In this document: piece after piece, positions 44,596-53,862 of the stretch
How positions within the stretch are numbered: the stretch's first letter is position 1
Layout of the letters: each line of letters opens with the position of its first letter
Assembly: GCA_028752905.1 (NCBI GenBank)
Contig: JAQNBH010000017.1
Span: forward strand, 37,238,929-37,302,928
Direction: 5' to 3'
Length of the DNA: 64,000 bases
From: Cladorhizidae sp. MBARI D1340-BT2
Taxonomy: Eukaryota > Porifera > Demospongiae > Poecilosclerida > Cladorhizidae
Position numbers and translations under genes: made by a program
The notes under the pieces: generated by a model
Seen by the model: the letters and a program-made list of their open reading frames with translations, nothing else
Databases searched by the model: none
What the model was told of the DNA's origin: nothing

Positions 44596-44798
44596 GTACG
44601 TACGTCACAAATATGTGCATCTTTATTAATTATTTCAGTGATGTTAAAGTATTAACTAAAACTATTTCATATTCTCTTTTAGTTTTCTATTAGGCATCAC
44701 TTCCACCCTTAATGGAAAGGCCACACACCCATGACTTATGGAAAAACCTGTGACGGACGTACAAGGTTCTTGTACGTACGTCATGTACGTACGTCACA
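44596..44798. repeat. Subterminal TGTACGTACGTCACA motifs, left side
   Basis: Copies at 44596-44609, 44750-44762 (inverted, TGACGGACGTAC), 44771-44783 and 44784-44798. Related motifs occur near the right end at 47329-47340, 47351-47365, 47531-47546 and 47699-47711. Such clustered motifs at both ends are often transposase-binding sites; here that is inference. Confidence 0.75.
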
Positions 44799-45029
44799 GC
44801 TTAACAAATTCCCATCTAGACATTGTTAAAAGATGTAGAATTTGTTATTGTACAGCCTTAATCTTTACCCTTTTCTTTGTTTGTCTCTCTGCCATTGACA
44901 ATTCGATCTTCAGAAAAGTTAGAATGGCTACAGCACTAATTCAATCTTCTATTTATAGTTTGCTACCTTACATTTTCTAGAACATTTTAAACTGACTAGA
45001 CTGATTGTCACCTTTATACAGATGACAAG

Positions 45030-45520
45030 ATTAGGGCTTGGACAAAGGATAGGTTTAATGCTTGGACCCTGACTACGGTTAGGGTTGGACAAAGGCTAGG
45101 TTTAGGGGTTGGACATTGACCAGGGTTGGGCTTGGAGAAAGGCTAGGGTTAGGGGTTGGATATATACACAGGATAAGGGCTTGAACAAAGTCTAGGGTTA
45201 GGGGTTGGACATTGACCAGGGTTAGCGCTTGGACAAAGGCTAGGGTTAAGGGTTGGACATTGACCAGGGTTAGTGCTTGGACAAAGGCTAGGGTTAGGTG
45301 TTGGACATTGACCAGGGTTAGGTCAAGGACAAAGGCTAGGGTTAGGGGTTGGACCTTGACCATGGTTAGGGCTTGGACAAAGGCTAGGGTTAGGGGCTGG
45401 ACATTGACCAGGGTTAGGGCTAGGACAAAGGCTAGGGTTAGGGGGTGGACATTGACCAGGGTTAGGTCTTTGACAAAGTGTAGGTTTAGAGGTTGGACAT
45501 TGACTTAGGGCTTTGACAAT
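45030..45520. repeat. 48-bp minisatellite with TTAGGG cores
   Basis: About ten copies of a unit containing AGGGTTAGGGGTTGGACATT, GACCAGGGTTAGGGCTTGGA and CAAAGGCT. The telomere-like AGGGTTAGGG appears twice per unit, but the spacing is not telomeric. It lies inside the 3.5-kb transposon, upstream of its gene. The period is a multiple of 3, which opens artefact frames on both strands. Confidence 0.95.
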
Positions 45521-45918
45521 GACTCGAGTTAGTGCTTGGACAATGACTTGTACAGGTTAGGGCTTGGACTAGGATTAGGCTTGGACCATGACCTGGGTTA
45601 TGGCTTCAGAGGTTAGGGTGTAAAGAAACAAAGCTGCTGCTTGAGTTATAGCTACAAACTGATAGTCATTCCCCAAATACATACACTATCTAGCCTGCAA
45701 GTAAAACTATTTTAGCAGCTGGCATTGAGGAAGTTACAAGATCTGTTAAGAAGTATGTAGTTCACTAGTTTCCTTTCTGTGTGCTACAGGCATCCCTTTT
45801 AGGGAAGAACTGGTGAATATGAATCTACAACCCTTCTGTAAACACTAGTAGGGAAGCTGGGGAGTGGGGAAGTTAGATGCAGCAATGTTTTGCTAGACTT
45901 TACTAGAACAGCTGGGGA

Positions 45919-47248
45919 GTGCAAGACCTTGGGAAGTGTGTTCCTGTTTCGTCCTTCATTGAGCAAGTGACCTGTGATGCCACTTTCAAGAAGTGCATGA
46001 CACGAGAATGCTCAACCTGTGTGGATCTGATTGATGAGTTTGCACCACAAAGCAGCTCAGGGACCTTGCAGTACTACCAGTGGAAGTCTACGGATAGCCG
46101 AATTGAGAAGGTAGACATGACTGATACAGTGGATGCAGTTTTTAATGAGTTGAAGAAACAGCTGAGTACCTTCCTACTCCATACCTTTGTGAAGAGAGAG
46201 CAAGCAGCTTCGTTTGACTCCTTGAAGAACTCGGGTGATGGTAAATCCATTGTTTTGCAAGTCGATTTCTCTGAAAATGCGACAGAAAGAAGTACCACCA
46301 GCCCACTGGCACCACGCTCAGGCAACCATCTTCACCACTCACACTTGGATCAACAATGCCACAAATTTCAGTATGGTAGTAATTTCAGATGACCTCGACC
46401 ACACAAAATACAGCATTTTCGTTTTCATGTCACAGTATATTTTCCGAAGTCTCCGAGCGAAATTCCAAAGCATAGAAACAGTCAATGTTTTCAGCGATGG
46501 TCAAACTTCTCGGTTTAAGCAGAGGTTCCTCTTTTCAAATCTCCACTACTGGGAGCAAGACCATGACATCTCTATCAGATGGAATTTTTTTGCCACATCT
46601 CATGGAAAAGGTGTCATAGACGGGATTGAGGGACAGTGAAGAGGGCAGTTTGGAGACACATTCGGTCAGAGAGAAGTAATATCACCACTCCGCAAGAGTA
46701 TTCAGCACTCGCCAAACAGCTTTGCCCAAATATTCAAGTTGAATTTGTTGCCAAGAGTGAGATTGATCAACAATCTGCATTTCTGGATGCCAAATGGGAA
46801 GGAGTGATGGCAGTCCCCAAACACACAAAGTTCATTTTATTCAAGCTTCTGGTGCGGATGAGGTCAAAGTAGCCGATATTTACAATGAGATGAGAAATGT
46901 TTCCGAGTTTGTCGAATCCGCAACACCAATGATGTCACTCCTCCGACCAATTCAACAATTGAACAGGATTGTCCAATCGAAGACGATGCCCGGCCTCAGC
47001 TACCAGCACTGAACTGGACAATTGGATTGTGGGTTGTTATGGAGTATGATGGTGAAGAGTTTCCAGGGAAGGTGACCTGTATAGAGGATTCTGATGTTGA
47101 AGTAAATGTCATGCATAGAAGTGAAAATGCTTGGAAGTGGCCGAGACCTGAAGACAAAATCTTCTACTCAAGAAACAAAATTGTACGTATCATTAACCCA
47201 CCAAGTGTTGCAGGCAATCGAGGACAGTTTGCGTTTGAAGACATTTAG
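45919..47248 (+). pseudogene. Transposase-like gene with DDE-type pattern, family unassigned
   Basis: At least four frame blocks give one protein. An N-terminal part (45919-46265) has a Cys cluster (CDATFKKCMTRECSTC) and reaches VLQVDFSENAT, where an Asp followed by Ser-Glu could be the first acidic residue. The second block (46235-46639) has NVFSDGQTSRFKQRFLF, a likely second Asp, and WNFFATSHGKGVIDGIEG. A third (46636-46872) continues with KRAVWRHIRSERSN. The last (47027-47248) begins WVVMEYDGEEFPGKVTCIED, a small beta-rich C-terminal part. The SDG..S.FK and HGKG..DGIGG strings recur in an uncharacterised family I recall from cnidarian and insect transposon-like genes. Three frameshifts make it inactive. 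It lies within the 3.5-kb TIR element, so it is presumably that element's transposase. Confidence 0.72.
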
Positions 47249-47328
47249 CATCTGTTTATGTTGCTTACAAGTACTTGCTTTGTCTAATAGTGCCTAGCAA
47301 TGATCAGAATTCTTTCCTTAATCACACA

Positions 47329-47711
47329 TGTACGTCCGTCACGGGTTTTGTGTACGTCCATCACAAAGTTTAATGAGGATTAATTTGATTATACGATATT
47401 CAACAGTTAGGCTTTGGGTATTAAATATGCCTTAGTATATATGAACATTTATAAAACAAGAACAATATCCCTGTTAACTTCACAGAGTTTGGGCTTTAAA
47501 CATTCCTACCCTATGATTTCCCATTTTTCTGCGTACGTCTATCACAGCCCTTTAACGAGGCCTAACCCCTCCCATGGACTATGAGAGTGAAAATAATTTT
47601 TACTAATGTCTAGCCTAGGTCAAGCCTTGCTGTGATATGTATTGTATACAGATTTACCATTTATGAAACTAGCTACAGCTCAATTTCTTGTCTGAATTGT
47701 ACGTAAGTCAC
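47329..47711. repeat. Subterminal TACGT..TCACA motifs, right side
   Basis: TGTACGTCCGTCACG, TGTACGTCCATCACA, GCGTACGTCTATCACA and TGTACGTAAGTCAC occur between 47329 and 47711, mirroring the set at the left end of the same element. Confidence 0.72.
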
Positions 47712-48005
47712 CCGGAAGTGCCCAATAGCATTTCTCTTCCAATTCTTTTTTCCCCTTTTTCCCCTTCAATTATTGACCCTTGGACTTCATGATTCAGATT
47801 CACAATTTTTATATACATATATCATTGTGATACATATATCATTGTGATAACCAATTATAATAACTTGGATTTTTTGTTGGTTTATTCAATGTAATTTAGT
47901 CATAACATTTCTCTCTCTATATGCTGTATTTGATATAATATACTATATTTAAATTTTAATAAAAGAGGCCCCCCACAATAATTCCTAGATCCGCCCCATG
48001 CTGGG

Positions 48006-48589
48006 TGACAGATATCTACAGATAAGTATGTACCAATAATTCCATTTCCCTATGATGTTCATCTAACAAACTATCCCTCAGATATAAAAGGTTGATATTT
48101 GAATTTTCAGGTCAGTCATGGTGCGAATAGAGAAAGACCCACATGTGTTCCTGCGGAAGGTTGAGCACTATTTACAGAATAGTGCATATAGCTGTGACAC
48201 AGTGGCTGGAGAATGCAGTGGTATTCGGAAGAGCAGCATCAGTTTCATGGTATGTAAATAATTCACCACCTGCTTGTGGTGTTTTCTCACAGCTTTACTG
48301 GTTCAGATTGTGGTTGTCATGTGGACATAAATTGATCAATGCCAACGATTTCATAAGCCTCCCATACATGATCGGAATATGCAATGTAGGAAAATCAGCA
48401 GGCTGAACAGACGAAAAGTGTACTACGCTCTCCGTGCCCAGCAATTAGCATGAAGAAAAAATAGTGCTGCAACTAATACCCTGTTTTGTTGTATTTTGTT
48501 TTGCTTGTTTTTTCCCCTCTCGCTATAATTATAGTATTTTTGTGCTCATTTAAAGAATTTCCCTGCCTATCCTATCCTGCACAGACACA
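48006..48589. other. No gene accepted
   Basis: A possible coding exon at 48118-48249 (44 codons, acceptor TTTTCAG before it, donor GTATGT after it) was weighed but not accepted; see rejected items. TGACAGATATCTACAG at 48006 resembles AGACAGATATCTGTAT at 41116 on the other side of the hAT. Confidence 0.4.
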
Positions 48590-48745
48590 ACAAACTGGAC
48601 ATGAAGAATTCTCAGTTGTGAATTTCTCAACATTAAACTTGAATTTAATCACTCGACCTTTTGGCTAAATGCTCTAGCCTTCATCAACAAAAATCCTATG
48701 AAGGCTAGAGCATTTAATTAAAACCTGGAATGAGCTAATTTAAGT
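48590..48745. repeat. Dispersed GGCTAGAGC repeat, copy 3, with hairpin
   Basis: Contains a perfect 19-base inverted repeat, TAAATGCTCTAGCCTTCAT (48666-48684) and its complement at 48698-48716, with a 13-base loop. The arm is the motif shared with copies at about 7430 and 10425. Confidence 0.85.
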
Positions 48746-49669
48746 TTACTATCGAGAAAGTCATTGTGTCCTACTGTGTCACCTGGGAGTTCAATGAGAG
48801 TTATTACAGTTTTTCTTCTTTCTTCAGGTATAGTATCTTCTATCCATTTCTCTAAAGACAGCTGCCTTTTAGGGGAATTGGGGGAAAAACGAACTACTTT
48901 GTCTGCCACTTCCATCATATTGCCAACATCTCTTATGGTACAACATTTCACTATGCACAAGTTTAACTTGTTGAATACACAATGTGCATAGAATATGCTG
49001 ACATTATTCTTGATGCAGCTCCTTTTGACCTACCAGCCATTGTACCAGCACCATCAAATGCCTGCCTTCCTCAACAAGTGTGATCTAACTGCCAATTAGT
49101 AAGTTGACCAAGAATATCATTGGCAATTGCCTCGCCTGTGACACCAGAAAGACACTCATGGAACCCTAAAAACTATTCTTGTGGCATTCATGCACTTGCT
49201 GTTTCAAAATGTTCCTTCAAGAATTGATCACCTACATCAACTCGAAACTTCAACAGAGCTTTGAAGTTCCCCATGTTCTCACTACTATCTAGCTTGAGAG
49301 GTCCATTGTCTTGCTGAATCCTAAAAGCCAATCCTTGCTGCCCACAAAAGATAACAGTGGCTGCAATAGATCTTAGTTTCAGCCGGTTTTCAGTTACAAG
49401 TTTAGCTTTGTGGGAGCTAATTTGCTGATCTACTGACAATACTGTATTTTCTTGAATTGCACAGAAGGCCAGTGCATTTTCTACAGCTATTTGATATGAT
49501 AGCCTTCCCTTAGACTTTGTAGAAAAATGCTCATTTAAATTGCTTTTGCTCTCTTCAAATTTTTGAAAGGCATGACCCCCAACTCTTTTGCAGGTGATTC
49601 ACTCAGTGCACAAAATGTGTAGTATCCACCATCATCTGAAATAGAAAATGTGAGGCCATTGTATCGATC

Positions 49670-49780
49670 TAGCCACAATGTGTATACAGACTGGCTAGTA
49701 ATGTGATGCGCATGCGTACAGGACAATGATAATAGGTACGGATCGATTGTGTGTGAGTGTATGTAGTATAGTATTGTCTA
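49670..49780 (-). repeat. 3' LTR of the short-LTR element
   Basis: Starts TAGCCACAATGTGTATACAG and ends AGTATTGTCTA. It differs from the other LTR by a 3-base (CCA) and a 4-base (ATGT) indel. Confidence 0.88.
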
Positions 49781-49823
49781 TCTCCCCCCAAGTCTTTGGC
49801 CAGTATGGTTGGAGACTGAGTAG

Positions 49824-52800
49824 TTAGTATGTTCCAGAGTAGTAGTAGTCTGGTTTCCGATGGGTTCTCTTTGATCTTCTAAGTCCAGGGTCTGGGGTGG
49901 CTGTCTGGGTGTAGTGCAGTCTCCTAGGCTGGGCGACCATGGCTTCTTTGGGGGTTGTATCCTGGTTCAGGGTCCGGTTTGTTCCAGGGGTGGCAATGGT
50001 AGGCGTGGTGTCCATGAGTGTGATATGTGTTGAGAGGTTTCCTGTCGGGATGTGGTTCGAGTGGGTTTGGTCTTCGGTTTTAGTGGGTGTTCGCATCATT
50101 GGTGTGGTTTTGGTGATTGTTGGTGTAGATTGGGTGGAGGTCTTGGTTCTGTGAAGGCTTTGTGCGATATCTTGGGAGATGGTTAGTTTGGCTGCGGGTT
50201 GTTGGTGTGGGATGTATCTTCTCAAGAACTTCCTGTTCCTGAGGGAGACTTCTCCCTGAGCCGTCCATCTTCACCAGGTACTGCCTCACTTCGATCACTG
50301 TGCCGGTGCGATCCCATTTGTTGGGGTGGTGACCGGTCTGGTTTTGTACCCTGACGGTGTCTCCTGTCTGTAGATGAGTGAGGGGTTTAGTATGCTCGCT
50401 CCAGCGTTCCTGGTTGATGTGATGTCGATTTCGGAGTGCCTGTTCTCTTAGGTTTAGTGTGTTGCTCCAGGGCTGGTGTGGTATGTATTTCCCTTGGAGG
50501 ACTGGTATCAGGTCTCTTGTTGGTGCGAATACGCATTCAGCAGGTGACTGTTTTGTGGAGGGGTCTGGGCTGTTCCGGTATTGGAGCATAGCCTTCTGAA
50601 ATGTGTCATTTGAGAGGTCTCCGTCTGTGCCTGTGTTCCCGGATATTAGTCTCTTGATGGTTTTTACTCCGATTTCCGACCTGCAGTTGCTGTGAGGGTA
50701 GGCAACTGAGCTCAGCCTGTGGTTTACCCCCCATGTCTTCAAGAAGTTTGAGGTGATGTGTGACGTGAACTCGGGGCCACCGTCTGTGGCTAGCTCGTCG
50801 GGGATGCCATACGTTGAGAAGGTCTTTCTCAGGACATCGGTGAGGCCCTTTGCACCGTCTCTTGATCTCTCCACAATAGGCCATTTGGAGTATCGGTCAA
50901 TCACCACTAAGTAGTTTTTCCCTAGATGGTGGAAAAAGTCAGCACATATGTACTGGAAGGGGTACACTGGTAGGGCTGGTGGGATGGGGGGCATGGCTGC
51001 CTGGGATGGGGCCATCCCATTGCAGATCCTGCAATCTGTTCTGGTAGCTACAATGTCGGCAGTGATCCCTGGCCAGAATATAGATGACTCTGCCTTGGCT
51101 ATCATTGCGGATGGGGATTGGGTGTGGTGTGTCTCCCTTGTGGCGTGTTGGTTGAGGGCCTGGAAGTCAATGGTTCGACGAAGGGAGCCATTCTTTTTGG
51201 GGCAGATTACCATCCTGTGGCACCATGTAACTGGGGTTCCAATGGGGACTTTTTCGAAGACGCCAAGCCTGACGTCCCTGTCCAGTCCAGCCTTCACTTC
51301 GTCTTGCCAGTGGAGGGGGACAGGGATTGGGTTGTGGTGGGCAGTTGGTGTTGCGAGGGGGTCGATCCTTAGCCGCAGAGGTGGGCCAGTCATGAGAGGA
51401 AGAGGCTGGTGTTCGCAGGTGTTAAATGCATTGAGCGATACAAGATTCTCAGGGATTCCTCTAGTTTGCCTCGGTTTTCTTCCGTAGCCGGAAGTGGTGG
51501 TGAGGTCGGGATGGGTGGTGGGGGTGATCTTCTCGGACACTGGCATGGTCGGTTGGGTGGGGTCGTCAAGTGGATGGGTGGCGTGGCCCCTGCCTTTGTT
51601 GTGGTGCCTGAATCCGAGATCCTTGCGATGCCTGTTTGGGGGAAAGACTGGTTGATGATCCCTAGGTCGGTGCAGGCTTCCTGGCTGAGGAAGACCTTGC
51701 TCACGTTGTGGGTCACGTATACCATTTTTCTTGTGGTCCTCCCTGATATGGTGTCGGATAGTCTCAGGATTGTGGCTCCTAGGATTCGCAGGTTGCTGTT
51801 GTTGGCAGTATGCATGCATAGGTTCACTGGTATGAGGTCCTCTGTGGTCAGGCCGAGCTTGTGGAGGATGTTTGTAGCAAGGCAGCTCTGGCATCCTGTG
51901 TCGGCCATTGCCTATTTGGAGGTCTTTTTGTTGCCCGTCCTTAGGGTGTGTCCTAGGTGGCGGTAGTCGTCCTTGTTGAGGTCGATGTTGAGCCGGATGT
52001 ACGGCTGAGGCTTTGATCTCCTCTTTATCCATGACTTCGTGGACTGGTTGTATACATGGTGGTCCAGGGTATTGGCTTTGTTGGGGTCGGATGTTGCTAG
52101 GTTGCATACCTCGTCGAACAGGGAGCTCTCGAACTGCGTGGTGTGTTGTTTGCTATCGCTCCTGCACATCCTCTCAGTGTGGTGGTTTCTTCCACAACGA
52201 GTGCATTTTGACCCGAATGCTGGGCACTCTGATCGCCTTATTCGGGTTGGGGCGCTCCTGCCATGGCCTTTTCCTCCGCAATAAGAGCAGATGTCCTCCT
52301 TTGGTGGGTGTACCTTCGTGTTCTGGGGTTTCTTCTGTTGCTTGTATGTACTTCCCAGCGCTTCGGCTGATTGTGAGATGGACAGTCTCGATGCCGACCT
52401 CTTCCCAGCCTCCTTGGCTTCCACGAAACGTAGGGCTTGTTCCACTGTCATCTCCTGGTTGGCTTCCCCGAGGAGGTCGATTTGTATCTCTGTGTCAGCG
52501 AGCCCCCTGCATAGTACGTCTGCCACGTTCTCCTCGGAGTAATCTACAATGTGCCCACATACACTGCATGGTTTCATGAATTTACATACACTTGCCTGTC
52601 CTCTCAGTCGTGCGCCGAATACCCATATCGGCTCATCGCGATCCTGTTTCATGTTATGGAGGGAGACTCTGGCGACCATGGCGTTCTCTTCCCTCACCGC
52701 CAGTGCCTTCATGGAGGCGAATACCTCGTCCTCAGTCTTTCCGGCCAGGGTGCCCCCCGCGTTACGGGTGAGGTCCCCGCGCAGCTGATCGTCGCAGCAC

Positions 52801-53065
52801 TCTAGCAGTTGCATGATCAGGTCCGGTCCGACTAGCTTGGTGGCCCTAACGTAGTCACCTCACCTTGATCTAAAGTATGTCCAGTCTTCTGAGGTGCCTG
52901 CTGATGTGATGTGTGGCCTTTTCACCTTTTCCAACCTGGCCGTCTGCGGAGGCCCAGTCCTGTGGGTCATCAAGTGTGCTGACAGGAATGCAGCTGCCAG
53001 TATACTGGGTCAACGTCGAGTATGACATAGTCGCAATCGTCGAAGGGGCATCTCATCTCTGCCAT
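49824..53065 (-). pseudogene. Gag-Pol of the short-LTR element, RT/RH deleted
   Basis: Starts MAEMRCPFDDCDY at about 53065, with the same N-terminal finger-like cysteines as the intact relative. Gag (52814-51912) has Cys/His clusters CSYCGGKGHG and CTRCGRNHHTERMC. Damage: a Trp-to-TGA stop near 52858, a TAG just before the protease (MADTGCQSC, 51908), and a frameshift near 51410. An in-frame deletion then joins NQHATRETHH (start of RT) to SSIFWPGITAD (integrase), removing about 490 residues compared with the intact copy. Integrase retains its three acids (ICADFFHH, ATDGGPEF, NCRSEIG). A last frameshift near 50225 leads to LRRSKRTHRKPDYY at 49850. Cannot reverse transcribe alone. Confidence 0.92.
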
Positions 53066-53249
53066 CCTACGTAGTGGTGTGCTCCAATTGGGGTCTGTCG
53101 ATCTCGTCTCTTGGTCGCCTCTTTCTGATAGGTGGGGGACCTCCTGGGCTCTTCAACGTGTTGCCCTTGGAGTCTGTATACGCATTGATAATAAGGGGAT
53201 CGCCCTCTTTGGTCGCGATGCCACTGAATCAGAATTGGTAGTTCACGAA

Positions 53250-53361
53250 TAGCAATGTGTATACAGACTGGCTAGTAATGTGATGCGCATGCGTACATGT
53301 AGGACAATGATAATAGGTACGGATCGATTGTGTGTGAGTGTATGTAGTATAGTATTGTCTA
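53250..53361 (-). repeat. 5' LTR of the short-LTR element
   Basis: Starts TAGCAATGTGTATACAGACT and ends AGTATTGTCTA. On the minus strand it is followed by TTCGTGAACTACCAATTCTG; I find no complement of this in the LTR and no TGG-type tRNA site. Confidence 0.88.
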
Positions 53362-53862
53362 AATAGCAGGACCAATGATCATTATCGAAGAACCGCTTTC
53401 ATCCTCGAAATCACTTGGACTTGATTCAGTATCAGTGGTATCAGCAGAGGATTCGTAATTTTAGTTCAATGAGTTCACCAAATTAGAATGACTACGTGGT
53501 TGCTTCTTCAGAAGAGACAGTTGGAACATAATTATCTAATTTAAACAACACAATAGACATACGCTTTGTTGAAGAAATGTCGAAGTCCATGCTCTGGACT
53601 TTCTTAGCAGCTGGTCCTTTAGACTTGGCTCTCTTAGAAGTTGCATGTGATCAAAGGGCATGAGCATGCTTATGGCTGTACTTTGAACACATGGTTAGAT
53701 GGCATGCAGCTGGTTAACACCTAAGGGTCTCACCCTTAGGTGTTACCAATCTAACAAGGTGTGACCATCACTCAGCCAAATTAGAAAGTGCATGATTGAA
53801 TTTGCAAGATCAAATTTGCACAAAAAAATTGGAAAGAGAAGGGGGGCTGGATCCACCGAGTC

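Larger units (their letters stand above)
44252..47723 (+). mobile_element. 3.5-kb DNA transposon with 13-bp TIRs and 4-bp duplication
   Basis: Ends are GGGCAATTCCGGG on the left and GGGCACTTCCGGG read inward from the right (12 of 13 match). The flanks are a perfect AATA (44248-44251 and 47724-47727). It sits 3' of the transposase of the surrounding hAT. Inside lie clustered TACGT..GTCACA motifs near both ends, a 48-bp minisatellite and a decayed gene with a DDE-like pattern (45919-47248). A 4-bp duplication is known for Sola elements among others; that placement is a guess. Confidence 0.82.
41167..47998 (+). mobile_element. 6.8-kb hAT element (ZMYM1 type) with nested insertion
   Basis: The left end reads CAGTGGCGGATCCAG. 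The right end, read inward on the other strand, is TGGGGCGGATCTAGG. A 7-bp duplication TGCTGGG (41160-41166 and 47999-48005) flanks it, with the eighth base mismatched (TTGCTGGG/ATGCTGGG). The interior has a decayed ZMYM1-type transposase (41441-44165), and its 3' part is split by a second transposon at 44252-47723. Removing that insertion leaves a hAT of about 3.4 kb. Confidence 0.87.
49670..53361 (-). mobile_element. Short-LTR Ty3 element lacking RT and RNase H
   Basis: Relative of 25813-31265: same TAG...CTA LTR ends, same purine tract (TTGGGGGGAGA), similar gag, protease and integrase. LTRs at 49670-49780 and 53250-53361 are only about 111 bp and identical except for small indels. The reverse transcriptase and RNase H are missing in frame. 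The flanks (CGATC and AATAG) do not form a target duplication. It lies inside the acidic region of the minus-strand hAT. Near-identical LTRs with a crippled body suggest it moved with help from an intact relative. Confidence 0.92.
48745..53862 (-). mobile_element. ZMYM1-type hAT relic, minus strand, split by an LTR element
   Basis: Same family as 2835-5190. The 5' end on the minus strand (from about 53862) is GGATCCAGCCCCCCTTCTC, followed by the hairpin, the basic start, and GPAKKVQSMD-like and acidic regions down to 53362. The frame resumes on the other side of the inserted element at 49669 with DRYNGLTFSISDDGGYYTFC (TTF-type finger). It continues through DUF4371 (49439-49188: ENMGNFKALLKFRVDVGDQF) to IPEERRKT near 48822, where it ends abruptly. 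The C-terminal half is missing. Together the two copies show the family's whole layout. Transposase is non-functional. Confidence 0.85.

Noticed and set aside
45079..45508. Frames of 94-98 codons with repeated VRGWTLTRV or VNVQPLTLAFVQ.
   Set aside because: Translations of the 48-bp minisatellite, open on both strands because the unit is a multiple of 3.
45030..45520. Interstitial telomere.
   Set aside because: TTAGGG occurs once or twice per 48-bp unit instead of in direct tandem, so this is a minisatellite with telomere-like cores.
48118..48405. A possible two-exon gene: a 44-codon exon starting MVRIEKDPHVFLRKVEHYL at 48118 with donor GTATGT, then LYWFRLWLSCGHK after an acceptor-like TTTTCTCACAG.
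   Set aside because: Splice-like signals are common by chance, the second part has no family resemblance, and the first only weakly recalls a helix-turn-helix. Transcript data would be needed.
53250..53361. Self-priming site in the short-LTR element, by analogy with 31020-31116.
   Set aside because: The sequence inside its 5' LTR (TTCGTGAACTACC on the minus strand) has no complement in either LTR. The site may have been lost or work differently.
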